Positions 1-8,356 of a stretch of DNA of 41,242 bases are shown here, in pieces; position 1 is the first letter of the stretch, and each line of letters opens with the position of its first letter. This stretch comes from Spirulina sp. CCY15215. GTDB lineage: Bacteria; Cyanobacteriota; Cyanobacteriia; Cyanobacteriales; Spirulinaceae. The notes under the pieces are model-generated. The model searched no databases. It saw nothing but the letters and a program-made list of their open reading frames with translations, and was not told where the DNA came from. The stretch is from positions 1 to 41,242 of the forward strand of contig NZ_JACSWA010000484.1 in NCBI RefSeq assembly GCF_016888125.1. Reading direction: 5' to 3'. The translations under genes were made by a program, and so were the position numbers.

Positions 1-98
1 TTGATAGTTGATAGTTGATAGTTGATAGTTGATAGTTGATAGTTGATAGTTGATAGTTGATAGTTGATAGTTGATAGTTGATAGTTGATAGTTGATAT
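1..98. repeat. Heptanucleotide tandem array (TTGATAG)n
   Basis: Thirteen perfect copies of TTGATAG followed by a fourteenth with one changed base. The array begins at the window edge, so its true length is unknown. Heptameric short tandemly repeated sequences are well known in cyanobacterial intergenic DNA. It lies upstream of recO and is separated by about 34 bases from a second heptamer array. Confidence 0.95.
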
Positions 99-132
99 GC
101 TGAGTTTGTTGAAGTTTTGATAATTTATAACT

Positions 133-181
133 CATAATTCATAATTCATAATTCATAATTCATAATTCATAATTTATAATT
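133..181. repeat. Heptanucleotide tandem array (CATAATT)n abutting recO
   Basis: Six perfect copies of CATAATT (133-174) and a seventh with C changed to T (175-181). The array runs to within two bases of the recO ATG, so it occupies the place where a Shine-Dalgarno sequence would sit, and none is visible. The reverse complement of the unit (AATTATG) recurs as three copies at 20135-20155. Confidence 0.95.
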
Positions 182-182
182 A

Positions 183-1046
183 ATGAGCAGAACTTATAAG
201 GCAACGGGGATTAATTTGAAAAGTATTCCCCTAGGAGAAAGCGATCGCATTGTTACGATATTAACTCCAGAATATGGTTTAGTGCGAGCGGTTGCTCCTG
301 GTTCGAGGAAACAAAAGTCCCAATTACGCGGGCGAATTGAGCCATTTGTTACTAATGAATTGCTCATTTCTAAAGGGCGATCGCTCGATCGCATTCTGCA
401 AGCGGAAACTCTCGCTTCTTATCCCGGTTTAAGTAAAGATTTGGGCAAACTTTCAGCCAGTCAATATTGGGCAGAAATTGTTTTGGCTTTAGCTTTAAGC
501 GATCGCACTCAAGAGGAAATCTATCTGCTTTTAACCGAACATCTCCAGCGCTTAAATAAATTAACTCTTTCGGGCGATCGCGACATTGCTGCAACTTCCA
601 TTCTCTCCCATTTAGCCCACGGCATTTTTCATCTTTTGACTATCGGGGGATTGAGTCCCCAAATTCAACACTGTTGTCTAACAGGAGAGGCGATCGCACC
701 AGCTTTTCACGATCCGCAGTGGCGAGTGGGGATGAGCTTTGATGCAGGAGGACTTCTGCGTTTACCCTTAGAATTAGAGCGATCGCCGAACTTGTCTACA
801 TCAATTACTGTTCACACTCGTCTCAATGCCCTAGAAATATTTCTCCTCCAAACTCTAACGGCTCCAGAATTAACTCACTTTGGAGAACTCGAGGCAAAAT
901 TACCTCTACTGCATTCCTCAACTTCTTTAAAAATGGGCTGGCTGGGTGTAGAAAAGGTATTACGGAATTACACCCAATACCATCTCGGTAAATCCATTCG
1001 CTCGGCTGCATTACTTGATACTTTATTTACAGACTATGGGCAATAA
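183..1046 (+). CDS. recO: DNA repair protein RecO
   Basis: RecO acts in RecF-pathway recombinational repair: it binds single-stranded DNA and SSB, anneals strands and, with RecR, loads RecA. The 287-residue protein is slightly longer than the usual 240-260. The N-terminal OB-fold region carries the family signature of a short basic start, then GESDRIVTILTPEYG (about residues 18-32) and a GSRKQKSQLRG-like basic stretch. The helical C-terminal half is typical. Instead of a four-cysteine zinc site I see only an adjacent Cys pair (HCCLTGE, about residue 163), so the zinc module is probably degenerate. The ATG follows a heptamer repeat array directly and has no visible ribosome binding site. The gene stands alone, 140 bases before the next one. 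Confidence 0.93.
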   Translation: MSRTYKATGINLKSIPLGESDRIVTILTPEYGLVRAVAPGSRKQKSQLRGRIEPFVTNELLISKGRSLDRILQAETLASYPGLSKDLGKLSASQYWAEIVLALALSDRTQEEIYLLLTEHLQRLNKLTLSGDRDIAATSILSHLAHGIFHLLTIGGLSPQIQHCCLTGEAIAPAFHDPQWRVGMSFDAGGLLRLPLELERSPNLSTSITVHTRLNALEIFLLQTLTAPELTHFGELEAKLPLLHSSTSLKMGWLGVEKVLRNYTQYHLGKSIRSAALLDTLFTDYGQ

Positions 1047-1186
1047 AATAAGTATTTGCCATAAGTTCAGCCACAGAGAGAGAAGCCAAAACCTGTGATG
1101 GGAAGAGTCGTGCAAAGTTCTCTGGAGTTTGTACTTTATAATGAAAGAAAATAGTTTTTAAACCCATTACCGATCGGAAAATTCCC

Positions 1187-1687
1187 ATGACTGTCTCCGA
1201 CTCTCCCTCTTTCAAAACCTATCAACAGGAAGAGATTCAGCAGATTCTCCACATTGCGATCGCCAGCCAAAACGAGAATGGTGAATTGACTGAAACGCAG
1301 CTACAAGAAATTGCCGCAGATTTGGGCATTTCTCCCGCATCGCTACAAGAAGCGGAACAGCTATGGTTACAGCAGAAAATTGACAAAACCAAACGTCAAG
1401 CATTTAACCTCTACCGTCAAGAGAGATTTCGTCAGAAAGCGATCGCCTATACAATGTTAAGCAGTTTTTTGGTCGCTTTTGACCTACTCGGTGGAGAAGG
1501 AATGAGTTGGTCACGCTACGGGATTTTAGTTGCAGTTCTTATGGTTTCTCTGAGTGGGTGGAAGGCGTTTCAAACCCAAGGAGAAGACTACGAACGGGAT
1601 TTTACGCGCTGGGAAACCAAGCGCCAAATCAAACAAACTCTGAAAGGCATTTGGGACAATGTACAAAAGGCTTTACAAAGCAATTAA
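1187..1687 (+). CDS. 2TM domain-containing protein
   Basis: A 166-residue protein of unknown role. The N-terminal 70 residues look helical and soluble and contain a segment (ELTETQLQEIAADLGIS, about 31-47) typical of cyanobacterial proteins that precede a 2TM domain; this part resembles a small helix-turn-helix or SHOCT-like element. Two membrane segments follow, around residues 86-101 and 109-123, with a short loop between them, then a charged helical tail. This matches the 2TM-domain family by layout. The ATG is preceded by no strong ribosome binding site. A hairpin followed by TTTT lies downstream at 1814-1830. Function is unknown. Confidence 0.75.
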   Translation: MTVSDSPSFKTYQQEEIQQILHIAIASQNENGELTETQLQEIAADLGISPASLQEAEQLWLQQKIDKTKRQAFNLYRQERFRQKAIAYTMLSSFLVAFDLLGGEGMSWSRYGILVAVLMVSLSGWKAFQTQGEDYERDFTRWETKRQIKQTLKGIWDNVQKALQSN

Positions 1688-1735
1688 ACATTGAGGCAAT
1701 TATTTCTGCTTCATTAATATATTCCCTAGACAAAA

Positions 1736-1830
1736 AAAAAGAGAGTCACCGTTTTGGCAACTCCCCCAATCATCAGGGTGCATCTACAAGTATTAATATA
1801 ACATTTGGGGTGGGGGGTGTCACCCCTTTT
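1736..1830 (+). ncRNA. Candidate structured transcript or 3'-UTR element
   Basis: This stretch between two + strand genes folds in two places. GAGT...ACTC with an inner CC/GG pair (about 1743-1762) makes an imperfect hairpin, and GGGGT-GTC-ACCCC followed by TTTT (1814-1830) makes a terminator-like hairpin. It could be the 3' UTR of the upstream 2TM gene or a separate small RNA. I could not match it to a named RNA family, so this is inference from structure only. Confidence 0.3.
1814..1830 (+). terminator. Possible Rho-independent terminator
   Basis: A five-base-pair GC-rich stem (GGGGT/ACCCC) with loop GTC is followed immediately by TTTT. It sits about 130 bases after the 2TM gene stop on the same strand. 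Confidence 0.45.
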
Positions 1831-1941
1831 ACTGAAAATTTTGCCAATCTGTAATATTTCTTTACAGAAAAACTTATTGATAATCTTTTTCATTAATGTT
1901 ATGGTGGTTAATGCAAATTTACGATGCTAGTCTGTAGAAAA

Positions 1942-2241
1942 ATGATTAAACCTGTAAAACCCGTAGAACTCTTTCTTGCTCTTGGTTTAACTGTTGCCGT
2001 CAGCGCTTGCGGTAATTCTCCTCCTGTCGATGAGAGTGGGGAGACGGGAAATTCCTCCGATGCACCCACGGAAGTTCAAGATAATGAGGGTGATAGAGTT
2101 AACAAAAGTGATGAAAAAAGTGAAAGTGGTGAAGAGGGTGATGAAGTTAACAAAAGTGATGAAAAAAGTGAAAGTGGTGAAGAGAGTAAAGAGGAGGAGA
2201 ACAAAAGCGATGAAAGTGGTGAAGAAGGCGAAGGAGGTTAA
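1942..2241 (+). CDS. Putative acidic repeat-containing lipoprotein
   Basis: About 99 residues. A short basic N-terminus and hydrophobic stretch end in a lipobox-like VSAC (Cys at about residue 23), which predicts lipid anchoring after signal peptidase II cleavage. The mature part is almost entirely Glu, Ser, Lys, Asp and Gly, with a duplicated NKSDEKSESGEE unit, so it is probably disordered. The ATG at 1942 was preferred over 1924 because it gives a normal signal peptide length. The gene may be a real small surface protein or one evolving by repeat expansion. No function can be proposed. Confidence 0.6.
   Translation: MIKPVKPVELFLALGLTVAVSACGNSPPVDESGETGNSSDAPTEVQDNEGDRVNKSDEKSESGEEGDEVNKSDEKSESGEESKEEENKSDESGEEGEGG
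2098..2184 (+). repeat. 48-bp-period direct repeat inside the lipoprotein gene
   Basis: A 39-base stretch at 2098-2136 is repeated identically at 2146-2184. The period of 48 bases is in frame (16 codons), which duplicates the VNKSDEKSESGEE segment. A shorter, diverged third copy follows near 2200. Confidence 0.9.
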
Positions 2242-2281
2242 AGTATAAGGAAAATAACCATAGTAATTTTCTGGGAGGATC

Positions 2282-2322
2282 TGGCGATCGCAGGTAATCG
2301 GAATTGAGTCTCGCGATCGCCA
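2282..2322. repeat. HIP1-based inverted repeat
   Basis: TGGCGATCGC at 2282-2291 and GCGATCGCCA at 2313-2322 form a ten-base-pair inverted repeat with a 21-base spacer, between the lipoprotein and dioxygenase genes. It could form a hairpin in RNA but has no following T-run, so terminator function is doubtful. Confidence 0.6.
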
Positions 2323-2352
2323 ATTAATTGTTAGCTATTCTCGCTTTTCAAA

Positions 2353-3012
2353 ATGATTTTTACCATTCCTAATCTTCTTTCCGTTGAAGAACTAGAGACA
2401 ATTATGACAACACTTGCCGACTCGGAATTTGTGGCAGGAAAATTAACCGCCGGCAGACAAGCCAAACTTGTTAAAAATAATCAACAAGTTAAATCCGGTA
2501 CTTTAGAGAGTCAAAAACTGAAACAAATTGTTCAAGATGCTTTAAAAAAGAACACACTTTTCCAAGCTGGGATCCGCCCGAAGAAAATCCATTCTCTTCT
2601 CTTCAGTCGTTATGATGCGGGAATGTCTTATGGGAGGCATTCCGATAATGCCTTGATGGGGGAATGGAGATCGGATGTTTCTTGGACGATTTTTTTGAAC
2701 GATCCTTTAAGTTATAAGGGAGGAGAATTAGCAATTGAAGGGGCAGATGATGAAAAATATTATAAATTGGCTGCTGGAAGCGCGGTTTTTTATCCTTCCT
2801 CTACTTTGCATCGCGTCGATCCTGTGACGGAAGGGACTCGTTTTGTTGCCGTCGGTTGGGTACAGAGTCGCATCCGAGATCCGGGCGATCGCGAACTTCT
2901 TTTCGATCTCGATACCGCAAAGCGGGGGATTTTTGCAAAATATGGGAAAATTCCCGAAGTAGACCTTCTTGGCAAAAGTCTCTCCAATCTCCTGCGAAAA
3001 TGGGCGGAATAA
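2353..3012 (+). CDS. PKHD-type Fe(II)/2-oxoglutarate-dependent hydroxylase (PiuC-like)
   Basis: A 219-residue protein matching the family of Fe(II)- and 2-oxoglutarate-dependent dioxygenases annotated as PKHD-type hydroxylases (PiuC/YbiX-like). The iron-binding triad is visible as H-x-D in YGRHSDNAL (about residues 94-102) and the distal His in STLHRVDPV (about 150-158), with the 2-oxoglutarate-binding Arg in GTRFVAVGW (about 161-169). FSRYDAGMSYG before the first His is also characteristic. The family is linked to iron-related metabolism in other bacteria, but its substrate is unknown. Length is normal. The gene stands alone on the + strand and converges with the next gene. Confidence 0.9.
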   Translation: MIFTIPNLLSVEELETIMTTLADSEFVAGKLTAGRQAKLVKNNQQVKSGTLESQKLKQIVQDALKKNTLFQAGIRPKKIHSLLFSRYDAGMSYGRHSDNALMGEWRSDVSWTIFLNDPLSYKGGELAIEGADDEKYYKLAAGSAVFYPSSTLHRVDPVTEGTRFVAVGWVQSRIRDPGDRELLFDLDTAKRGIFAKYGKIPEVDLLGKSLSNLLRKWAE

Positions 3013-3067
3013 TTTTGCGATCTCTATTAGCATCTTGCCCGCTTGTCAAAGAGATGCACCCCACCAT

Positions 3068-3730
3068 TCATTCAGCCTGTGCATCCATGCAAAGGGAGAA
3101 TAAAGTTTCCGCCAATTTATCTGCAATACCTTCAATCCAATTTTCATCTTGTTTAGTGTAACTACGAGGGGTATTCGCTCCTAAAATTAATACTCCTTGA
3201 TTGCTCAAAGGTTGACAAATTACCCCTTGAGTATTCTCTGGTAAATAGTCAAACTCAATTTTGCCAGGATAAATCTTTAAATTGACCAAATACACAGGTT
3301 TTTGTGTCTCCAAAACGCGCCTTAAAATTACCCCAGGATTAATTTTTTTGTTATCGGGTAGAATGCCTCGACGCATTAAAACTCGATCTTGATAATAAAC
3401 CAAGATCGATCGCGTTGTTGTATTAGTGAGTAATAAATGAGAAGCCCATGCCAATTCAATTTTAGCGGCTTCGGGTAATTCCTCTACTAATTCAAATCGT
3501 TCTTCACCTATTAACTGGACAGCCTCGGGCGATCGCGGTTGCACTTGCTGCCAAATTAATCCAACTAAAATTAATAACGCACTCAAAATAATACCCAACG
3601 CATCCGAACGAGATTGGGTTGAAGTGAGTTCCACCGTTAAGGAGCGGTTGACAACCAGCAAAATCCCCCCTAAACTACCCACAACCAAAGGTAACAGACG
3701 TAAAATTTGATTTGGATCTGATTTTGCCAT
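3068..3730 (-). CDS. Cofactor assembly of complex C subunit B (CCB2/CCB4-like, DUF2930)
   Basis: About 220 residues. The protein starts with two hydrophobic segments (LLPLVVGSLGGILLVVNRSL and LGIILSALLILVGLIWQQV), followed by a soluble domain with PEAVQLIGEERFEL, ELAWASHLLLTN and EFDYLPENTQGVICQPL. These are hallmarks of the CCB2/CCB4 family. In chloroplasts these membrane proteins help attach haem c(i) to cytochrome b6 of the b6f complex, and cyanobacteria carry one such homologue. The ATG at 3730 (MAKSDPN) was preferred over the longer 3751 reading because it lies next to the first membrane segment; neither has a clear ribosome binding site. Confidence 0.85.
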   Translation of the reverse strand: MAKSDPNQILRLLPLVVGSLGGILLVVNRSLTVELTSTQSRSDALGIILSALLILVGLIWQQVQPRSPEAVQLIGEERFELVEELPEAAKIELAWASHLLLTNTTTRSILVYYQDRVLMRRGILPDNKKINPGVILRRVLETQKPVYLVNLKIYPGKIEFDYLPENTQGVICQPLSNQGVLILGANTPRSYTKQDENWIEGIADKLAETLFSLCMDAQAE

Positions 3731-3779
3731 ATTGAAGGCTTTCATGAGCAAAGAAAGAGCGGGTTGGCCAATTTCTACT

Positions 3780-6700
3780 CTAAGCTATATTTGCCTCAAC
3801 AATAATATCATTAAAGTCTAGATCTCCTCCTCCTTTTAAATCTTCAAACCCGAATACATTGTTCCCAAATAAGCGAATGTGATCCGCGCCATCGGGGTTT
3901 GCACCCTGATAGAGGAAATAGGCAACAAGATCGGAACTATTGCTATTACTAGAATTTTCAGTTAAAAACTCTTCTACCGTACCATTGGCAATAAGAAAAG
4001 GTGCATAAATTTTACCCCCGCTTAAATCCGCCGAGAAATTAGCCGTTCCTTGGTTGGACACAGCCAAATTTAAACCACTGACACGATTTTCTAAAGCGGC
4101 TCGGGCATAACCCGCAGAACCAGGTGTAAAACCGCCGACGGTACCATTAGCATCATCAACCGCGTAAAATCCGACGACATTACTAAAAGCAGCTTCTCGA
4201 TATACAGTAAATCCGCCGCGAACCGATCCGGAAAGTCCTTGTAAATCGAGGAGTTCGCGACCTTGTTCTTGTAGATTCCCGATGCCGCGTGGGAGTCCGG
4301 CATTAGTTTGACGCACATTTAAAACAACTCCTTGGGCAAATCGCAAGGAAAATTCTCCGTTGGCGGTTTCAATCACCTCTGGTTCTACGGAAAGGGTGCC
4401 ACCATCAATGTTTTGCAAGATAATACGGAACTGCTGACCGGGGGAAATATTGGGGCGCAAAAACTTTTGGGCGCTGACATCAAATCCACTGGGGCGAAAA
4501 CGATTGGGAAGGGGGGCAAAGAGGGGTTGAGGTGCGCCAAAACTGCCGTTAGAATTTTTGAAGGAAATGCTAATTTGCGTAAAATCGTTGGCTCCATCTC
4601 CGGTTAGTTGTAATTCTACAGAATTGCCGCCTTCAGATCCGACGACAAAGAGTTTTTCTCCTTGATTAAAATTTAATTTGTTAGGGCTGCTTGACGGGGG
4701 TAATACCAGTTTAGCAATTCCTTGAATGGCAAAATCAAAGGGAGGAGCCGCGATGCTAGGATCGGTGGTGGTAAACTCCACTTTGCCGCTAAATGTGCCA
4801 GCATTGGCTGTGTTGAAGGCGATCGCAAAACTGGTGGATTGATCGGCGGCTAAATTGCTGATAAAACCTGTGGTATCGAGATTAAAGGCCGCAGAGTTTC
4901 CCCCGGCGATCGCAGGGTTCCCCAAGTCGATCGCTTGAGTTCCCTTATTAGTAATGCGGAATTTAGCAGGTTTAGCGGTACTTCCCACCAAAAGATCGCC
5001 AATAACAATGGGTGCAGGGGTGCCATCTACAATCGTTCTGAGAACATTATCTTGTTCGTCTAGCAATTCCACCACCATAGTGGGGTCAATTGCTCCCGCG
5101 AGTTTGAAATTAAAGGGTTCAGCAATGTTGGGATCGTTGGTGGTAAAGGTAATTTCTTCGTTAAACGGTCCAACTTTATCGGTTTTGAGAGCAACTTTAA
5201 AGGTAGTGGACTGATCTTTGGGGAGGGTCCCATTAAATCCGGTGGTATCCAGTACAAATGCCGAAGCAACGCCCCCTTTTAGGCTAATAGCGCCGATATT
5301 GAGGTCTTGAACGCCAATATTTTCAATTTTGAAGGTTGTAAAGGTTTGAGGGGTACCAAACAGAATATTGCCAAAGGCGATCGCCGTGGGAGCATTATCT
5401 AGGACTGGCGTTCCGCTTGGGTTATCAATAGAAACGCGAATTTGCGGTGCGGGGGGGGTAATTCCCCCAGCAATATCAAAGTTGAAGGGATCGGTAATTT
5501 GTGCGTCATTGGCTGCAAAATTCACCGTGGCTGCAAACTGTCCGAGGGTATCGGTTTTGAGGGCAACTTTAAAGGATGTGGATTGATTTTGGTTGAGGGT
5601 TGTTTGAAATCCCTGGGTATCCAAAACAAAGGCATTAGGGGAAGCGCCAACCAAAACCGGAAGCCCTAAAGTGAGGGGATCTTGCCCGCGATTCTCAATA
5701 TTAAAGGTCGTAAAAGTTTGCGTTGCACCTTGGATCGAATTACCAAAGGCGATCGCCGTAGGTTGACCATCGGCGATCGCCGCACCATTGGCGATCGTAA
5801 CGCGAATTTGAGGAGGATTCGCCAGAAGTTCCGGTGCATTGGTCCTGGTGACGGTATTTCCCCCATCATTCACCACCGTAGTTGGACCGGTATTTCCATC
5901 TTGGTCAAAAGCATCTTCAACATCTAACCCCACTCCTGAATTATTCTCGATCTTCGTATTGCTTAGTGTTAAACTCGTTCCTACAATTCCAGGTGCAGCA
6001 CCATTAGCAATTCCGCTCCCAAATTTAGACGAATTATTGCTAATTTGGCTATCTCGGATCGTTAAAACACCCCCATTAACATTACGAATTCCTCCACCAC
6101 TGCCATTTGTATTTTGATTTTCGGTAATGATACTGTTAGTAATGAGCATCTCTGCACCTAATGCACCACTATCCTTATTACCATCATTATCAATACCCCC
6201 ACCTCCATCATCAAGAGCGTCTCCTTTGGCAATATTCTTGCTAATTGTACTGTTCTCAATGGTTGCTTTGGCTAACCCTTGACCTGTTCCTGTATTTATA
6301 ATTCCCGCACCATCGTCGTCGGCATAGTTTTCAGTAATGGTAGAATTACGAATAATCAATTGTCCACCCGAGTTAAAAACTCCCCCTCCATCATCGGTTG
6401 CACCTGCTGTTCCCACCGCACGTCCGCCTTTAATGGTGACATTATCTAAGGTCAGTTTCCCTTTACCATTAAAGAATCCTACGGTACCGGGTCCAGCAAT
6501 GAGAAAAATGCGGAAATCTGGACCGCTACTGCGTTGAATCGTTGAACCATTACCATTAATTGTAATATCGTCTACAATTACGGGCAATCCTGTCGCACCG
6601 TAAAAATTATCTACATTCTCAGCTTGTGTTAAATTAAAGGTCGTATTTGCTCCTAAATTGATCGTATCGGCTTCTGGTGTTACATTTGCTTCATTTATTC

Positions 6701-7316
6701 TCGCAATTAATTCAGCCGCATTATTAGCGGTAAATGTGGCTAAAATCGATGAATAAGATGCCATCACTTCGGGTTTAAAGGCTAAATCAGCAGCGATCGC
6801 CCCGATCTCATGTTCTAATTGCCAAGTTCCCTCTAAGGCTGCATTTCCGGTTAAATCTACCGACGCGGCTATATTTGCCCCTGTAATTTTGGCGATCGCC
6901 TGAACAAATTCCCGTCCTTTTCTCCCTTTCGCAACTTGACAGCCATAAAGGAGGAGATGGAGATCGAAGTTCGTAAAGGCGTGTTGCCAATGTTGGAGTA
7001 AATGTGTATAAGTTTTTAAATTATCGAGATTAAGTTTGTTATTACCAATATATAAACTACCGGGAGCGCCGTGACATAAGAGATGTAAGCTGGTAAATCC
7101 TTGATTTTGTTTGAGATAGGCGCTAATCTGGGCAATGCCATCAACTTCGGGATCGAGTTGAAACACTGTTGCGCCTTCGAGAACGCCCCTAGCGAGGTGC
7201 TGACTATCGGGGATACTCGGATCGATAATAACGAGCATTCCTTGCCCTTCTGGAGAGGGATTTACATCGGTGTTCGGGGTAATGCAGTTTTCCTGAATAA
7301 GATTGGATAGTACCAT
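3780..7316 (-). CDS. Large DUF4347 / beta-helix / choice-of-anchor-D / DUF4114 surface protein
   Basis: The 1178-residue protein has four parts. Residues about 27-195 are a DUF4347 domain, with LHLLCHGAPG and LLLYGCQVAKG giving His-Gly and Gly-Cys motifs reminiscent of caspase-fold peptidases. Residues about 200-500 are a Gly/Asn/Thr-rich right-handed beta-helix (repeats such as GGGIDNDGN, GSGGGIRNVNGG). Three anchor-D-like immunoglobulin repeats follow at about 510-875, each with an IAFGN...QTFTTF.IEN.G core and DPFNF or a variant. The C-terminus is a DUF4114 domain ending FGFEDLKGGGDLDFNDIIVE, a likely calcium-binding motif. There is no N-terminal signal peptide, as is common for such proteins, which suggests non-Sec (type I) export. 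This implies a cell-surface or secreted role in adhesion or self-processing, but activity is unproven. Confidence 0.85.
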   Translation of the reverse strand: MVLSNLIQENCITPNTDVNPSPEGQGMLVIIDPSIPDSQHLARGVLEGATVFQLDPEVDGIAQISAYLKQNQGFTSLHLLCHGAPGSLYIGNNKLNLDNLKTYTHLLQHWQHAFTNFDLHLLLYGCQVAKGRKGREFVQAIAKITGANIAASVDLTGNAALEGTWQLEHEIGAIAADLAFKPEVMASYSSILATFTANNAAELIARINEANVTPEADTINLGANTTFNLTQAENVDNFYGATGLPVIVDDITINGNGSTIQRSSGPDFRIFLIAGPGTVGFFNGKGKLTLDNVTIKGGRAVGTAGATDDGGGVFNSGGQLIIRNSTITENYADDDGAGIINTGTGQGLAKATIENSTISKNIAKGDALDDGGGGIDNDGNKDSGALGAEMLITNSIITENQNTNGSGGGIRNVNGGVLTIRDSQISNNSSKFGSGIANGAAPGIVGTSLTLSNTKIENNSGVGLDVEDAFDQDGNTGPTTVVNDGGNTVTRTNAPELLANPPQIRVTIANGAAIADGQPTAIAFGNSIQGATQTFTTFNIENRGQDPLTLGLPVLVGASPNAFVLDTQGFQTTLNQNQSTSFKVALKTDTLGQFAATVNFAANDAQITDPFNFDIAGGITPPAPQIRVSIDNPSGTPVLDNAPTAIAFGNILFGTPQTFTTFKIENIGVQDLNIGAISLKGGVASAFVLDTTGFNGTLPKDQSTTFKVALKTDKVGPFNEEITFTTNDPNIAEPFNFKLAGAIDPTMVVELLDEQDNVLRTIVDGTPAPIVIGDLLVGSTAKPAKFRITNKGTQAIDLGNPAIAGGNSAAFNLDTTGFISNLAADQSTSFAIAFNTANAGTFSGKVEFTTTDPSIAAPPFDFAIQGIAKLVLPPSSSPNKLNFNQGEKLFVVGSEGGNSVELQLTGDGANDFTQISISFKNSNGSFGAPQPLFAPLPNRFRPSGFDVSAQKFLRPNISPGQQFRIILQNIDGGTLSVEPEVIETANGEFSLRFAQGVVLNVRQTNAGLPRGIGNLQEQGRELLDLQGLSGSVRGGFTVYREAAFSNVVGFYAVDDANGTVGGFTPGSAGYARAALENRVSGLNLAVSNQGTANFSADLSGGKIYAPFLIANGTVEEFLTENSSNSNSSDLVAYFLYQGANPDGADHIRLFGNNVFGFEDLKGGGDLDFNDIIVEANIA

Positions 7317-7404
7317 AGTTCAATGCTCGCGCTCCTCGTTAACACAGATTGCTTATTATGCTTTTTTTAGAGTAGCTTGTTAGAGACAGAATGGGGAGGG
7401 TTAT

Positions 7405-7440
7405 TTTGCGGATATTTTTTGAAGAAAAATTAACCGCAAA
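7405..7440 (-). terminator. Possible hairpin after bestrophin gene
   Basis: TTTGCGG (7405-7411) pairs with CCGCAAA (7434-7440) with an A/T-rich 22-base spacer. It lies just downstream of the bestrophin stop on the - strand. The stem is seven base pairs and not followed by a strong T-run. Confidence 0.35.
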
Positions 7441-7452
7441 GACTGAGAGGGT

Positions 7453-8355
7453 TCATTGTTCCTCATAATACCGTGCAGAAGGGGCAAAAGAAATCAAATC
7501 CTCAATATTTATTTTCATAGTCTGACAGATTGTATCTAAGGGCAAATCGTTCGGATCGTGTCCAAAAGGATTTTCAATTTCGATGCCAATTTCTTCAATC
7601 CCAAAAACGGTAAAACTAATAATACCGACAATGATCGCCGTACTCCAGCCAAATTCCCTCACCAGTTGTGAGGGTAAACACAAACAGTATAAAACCAAGA
7701 GTTGTTTTAGATGAATCGAATAAGCTAAAGGAATGGGTGTTTTTAAAATACGTTCGCAGCCTCCCAAAGCAGCGACCATTGTTTCGAGAAGCTGCAATAT
7801 GGACAGTAAATAACTCATCCCAATGCGATCGCGATCGGATTGTTTTTTAATGTAATCTCCAATCCAAAAAGCAATTTCTAAGGGAGGGTTATTCATTGTC
7901 TTTAAACGTTCGTATCGTTCTGAAGACATGAGTTCTGCAAGTTCGTCATCGAGAGGTTCGTTTCTTAAATGGAGTTTGGTGGCGATCGCAAAAGCGACTA
8001 ACAGTCGAATTGTACTGATTTTTTCTGTTTTATCTTCTGGGCTTTCTTCAGCAATTCCTACCCATAATTCTCGCGCAAGGTTACGAACATTATTAATAAA
8101 AACACCCCACAGTTTTCGCCCTTCCCAAAATCGCTCGTAAGCGGTATTTGTTCTAAAAACGAGGAGAAGTCCAAGGACTAGACTCGAGACAATACTGGTT
8201 TGAGAAGGTAAGGTAACGGGAATCTGAAAATGAAATAGGGTGGAAACAATGAGACTTAAAATAACAAAAAAAGCAACTCGAGGAAAAATGGCTGGAATCA
8301 CTGAAGAGTTAAGCTGGAAAATCACTCTAAACCAGTGGCGTTTTTCTAGTATCAT
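7453..8355 (-). CDS. Bestrophin family anion channel (UPF0187)
   Basis: About 300 residues, the normal length for bacterial bestrophins. It begins EKRHWFRVIFQLNSSVIPAI and contains the family signature LGLLLVFRTNTAYERFWEGRKLWG (read in two parts, LGLLLVFRTNTAYE and RFWEGRKLWG). Hydrophobic segments lie at about 20-50, 50-70 and 200-260. Bacterial bestrophins are pentameric ion channels of the inner membrane, and in photosynthetic organisms relatives affect thylakoid or bicarbonate transport. The start at 8355 was chosen because it places this family start at the N-terminus and puts the ATG two bases after the upstream stop; an ATG at 8382 would overlap that gene. It is the last gene of a - strand run. 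Confidence 0.9.
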   Translation of the reverse strand: MILEKRHWFRVIFQLNSSVIPAIFPRVAFFVILSLIVSTLFHFQIPVTLPSQTSIVSSLVLGLLLVFRTNTAYERFWEGRKLWGVFINNVRNLARELWVGIAEESPEDKTEKISTIRLLVAFAIATKLHLRNEPLDDELAELMSSERYERLKTMNNPPLEIAFWIGDYIKKQSDRDRIGMSYLLSILQLLETMVAALGGCERILKTPIPLAYSIHLKQLLVLYCLCLPSQLVREFGWSTAIIVGIISFTVFGIEEIGIEIENPFGHDPNDLPLDTICQTMKINIEDLISFAPSARYYEEQ

Positions 8356-8356
8356 T

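Noticed and set aside
1027-1215. 62-codon - strand open frame between recO and the 2TM gene, with protein-like composition
   Set aside because: It overlaps the starts and ends of both + strand genes, has no ribosome binding site and matches no family I know. Probably chance.
1736-1830. CRISPR leader or repeat
   Set aside because: The G-rich and C-rich stretches occur once; there is no array.
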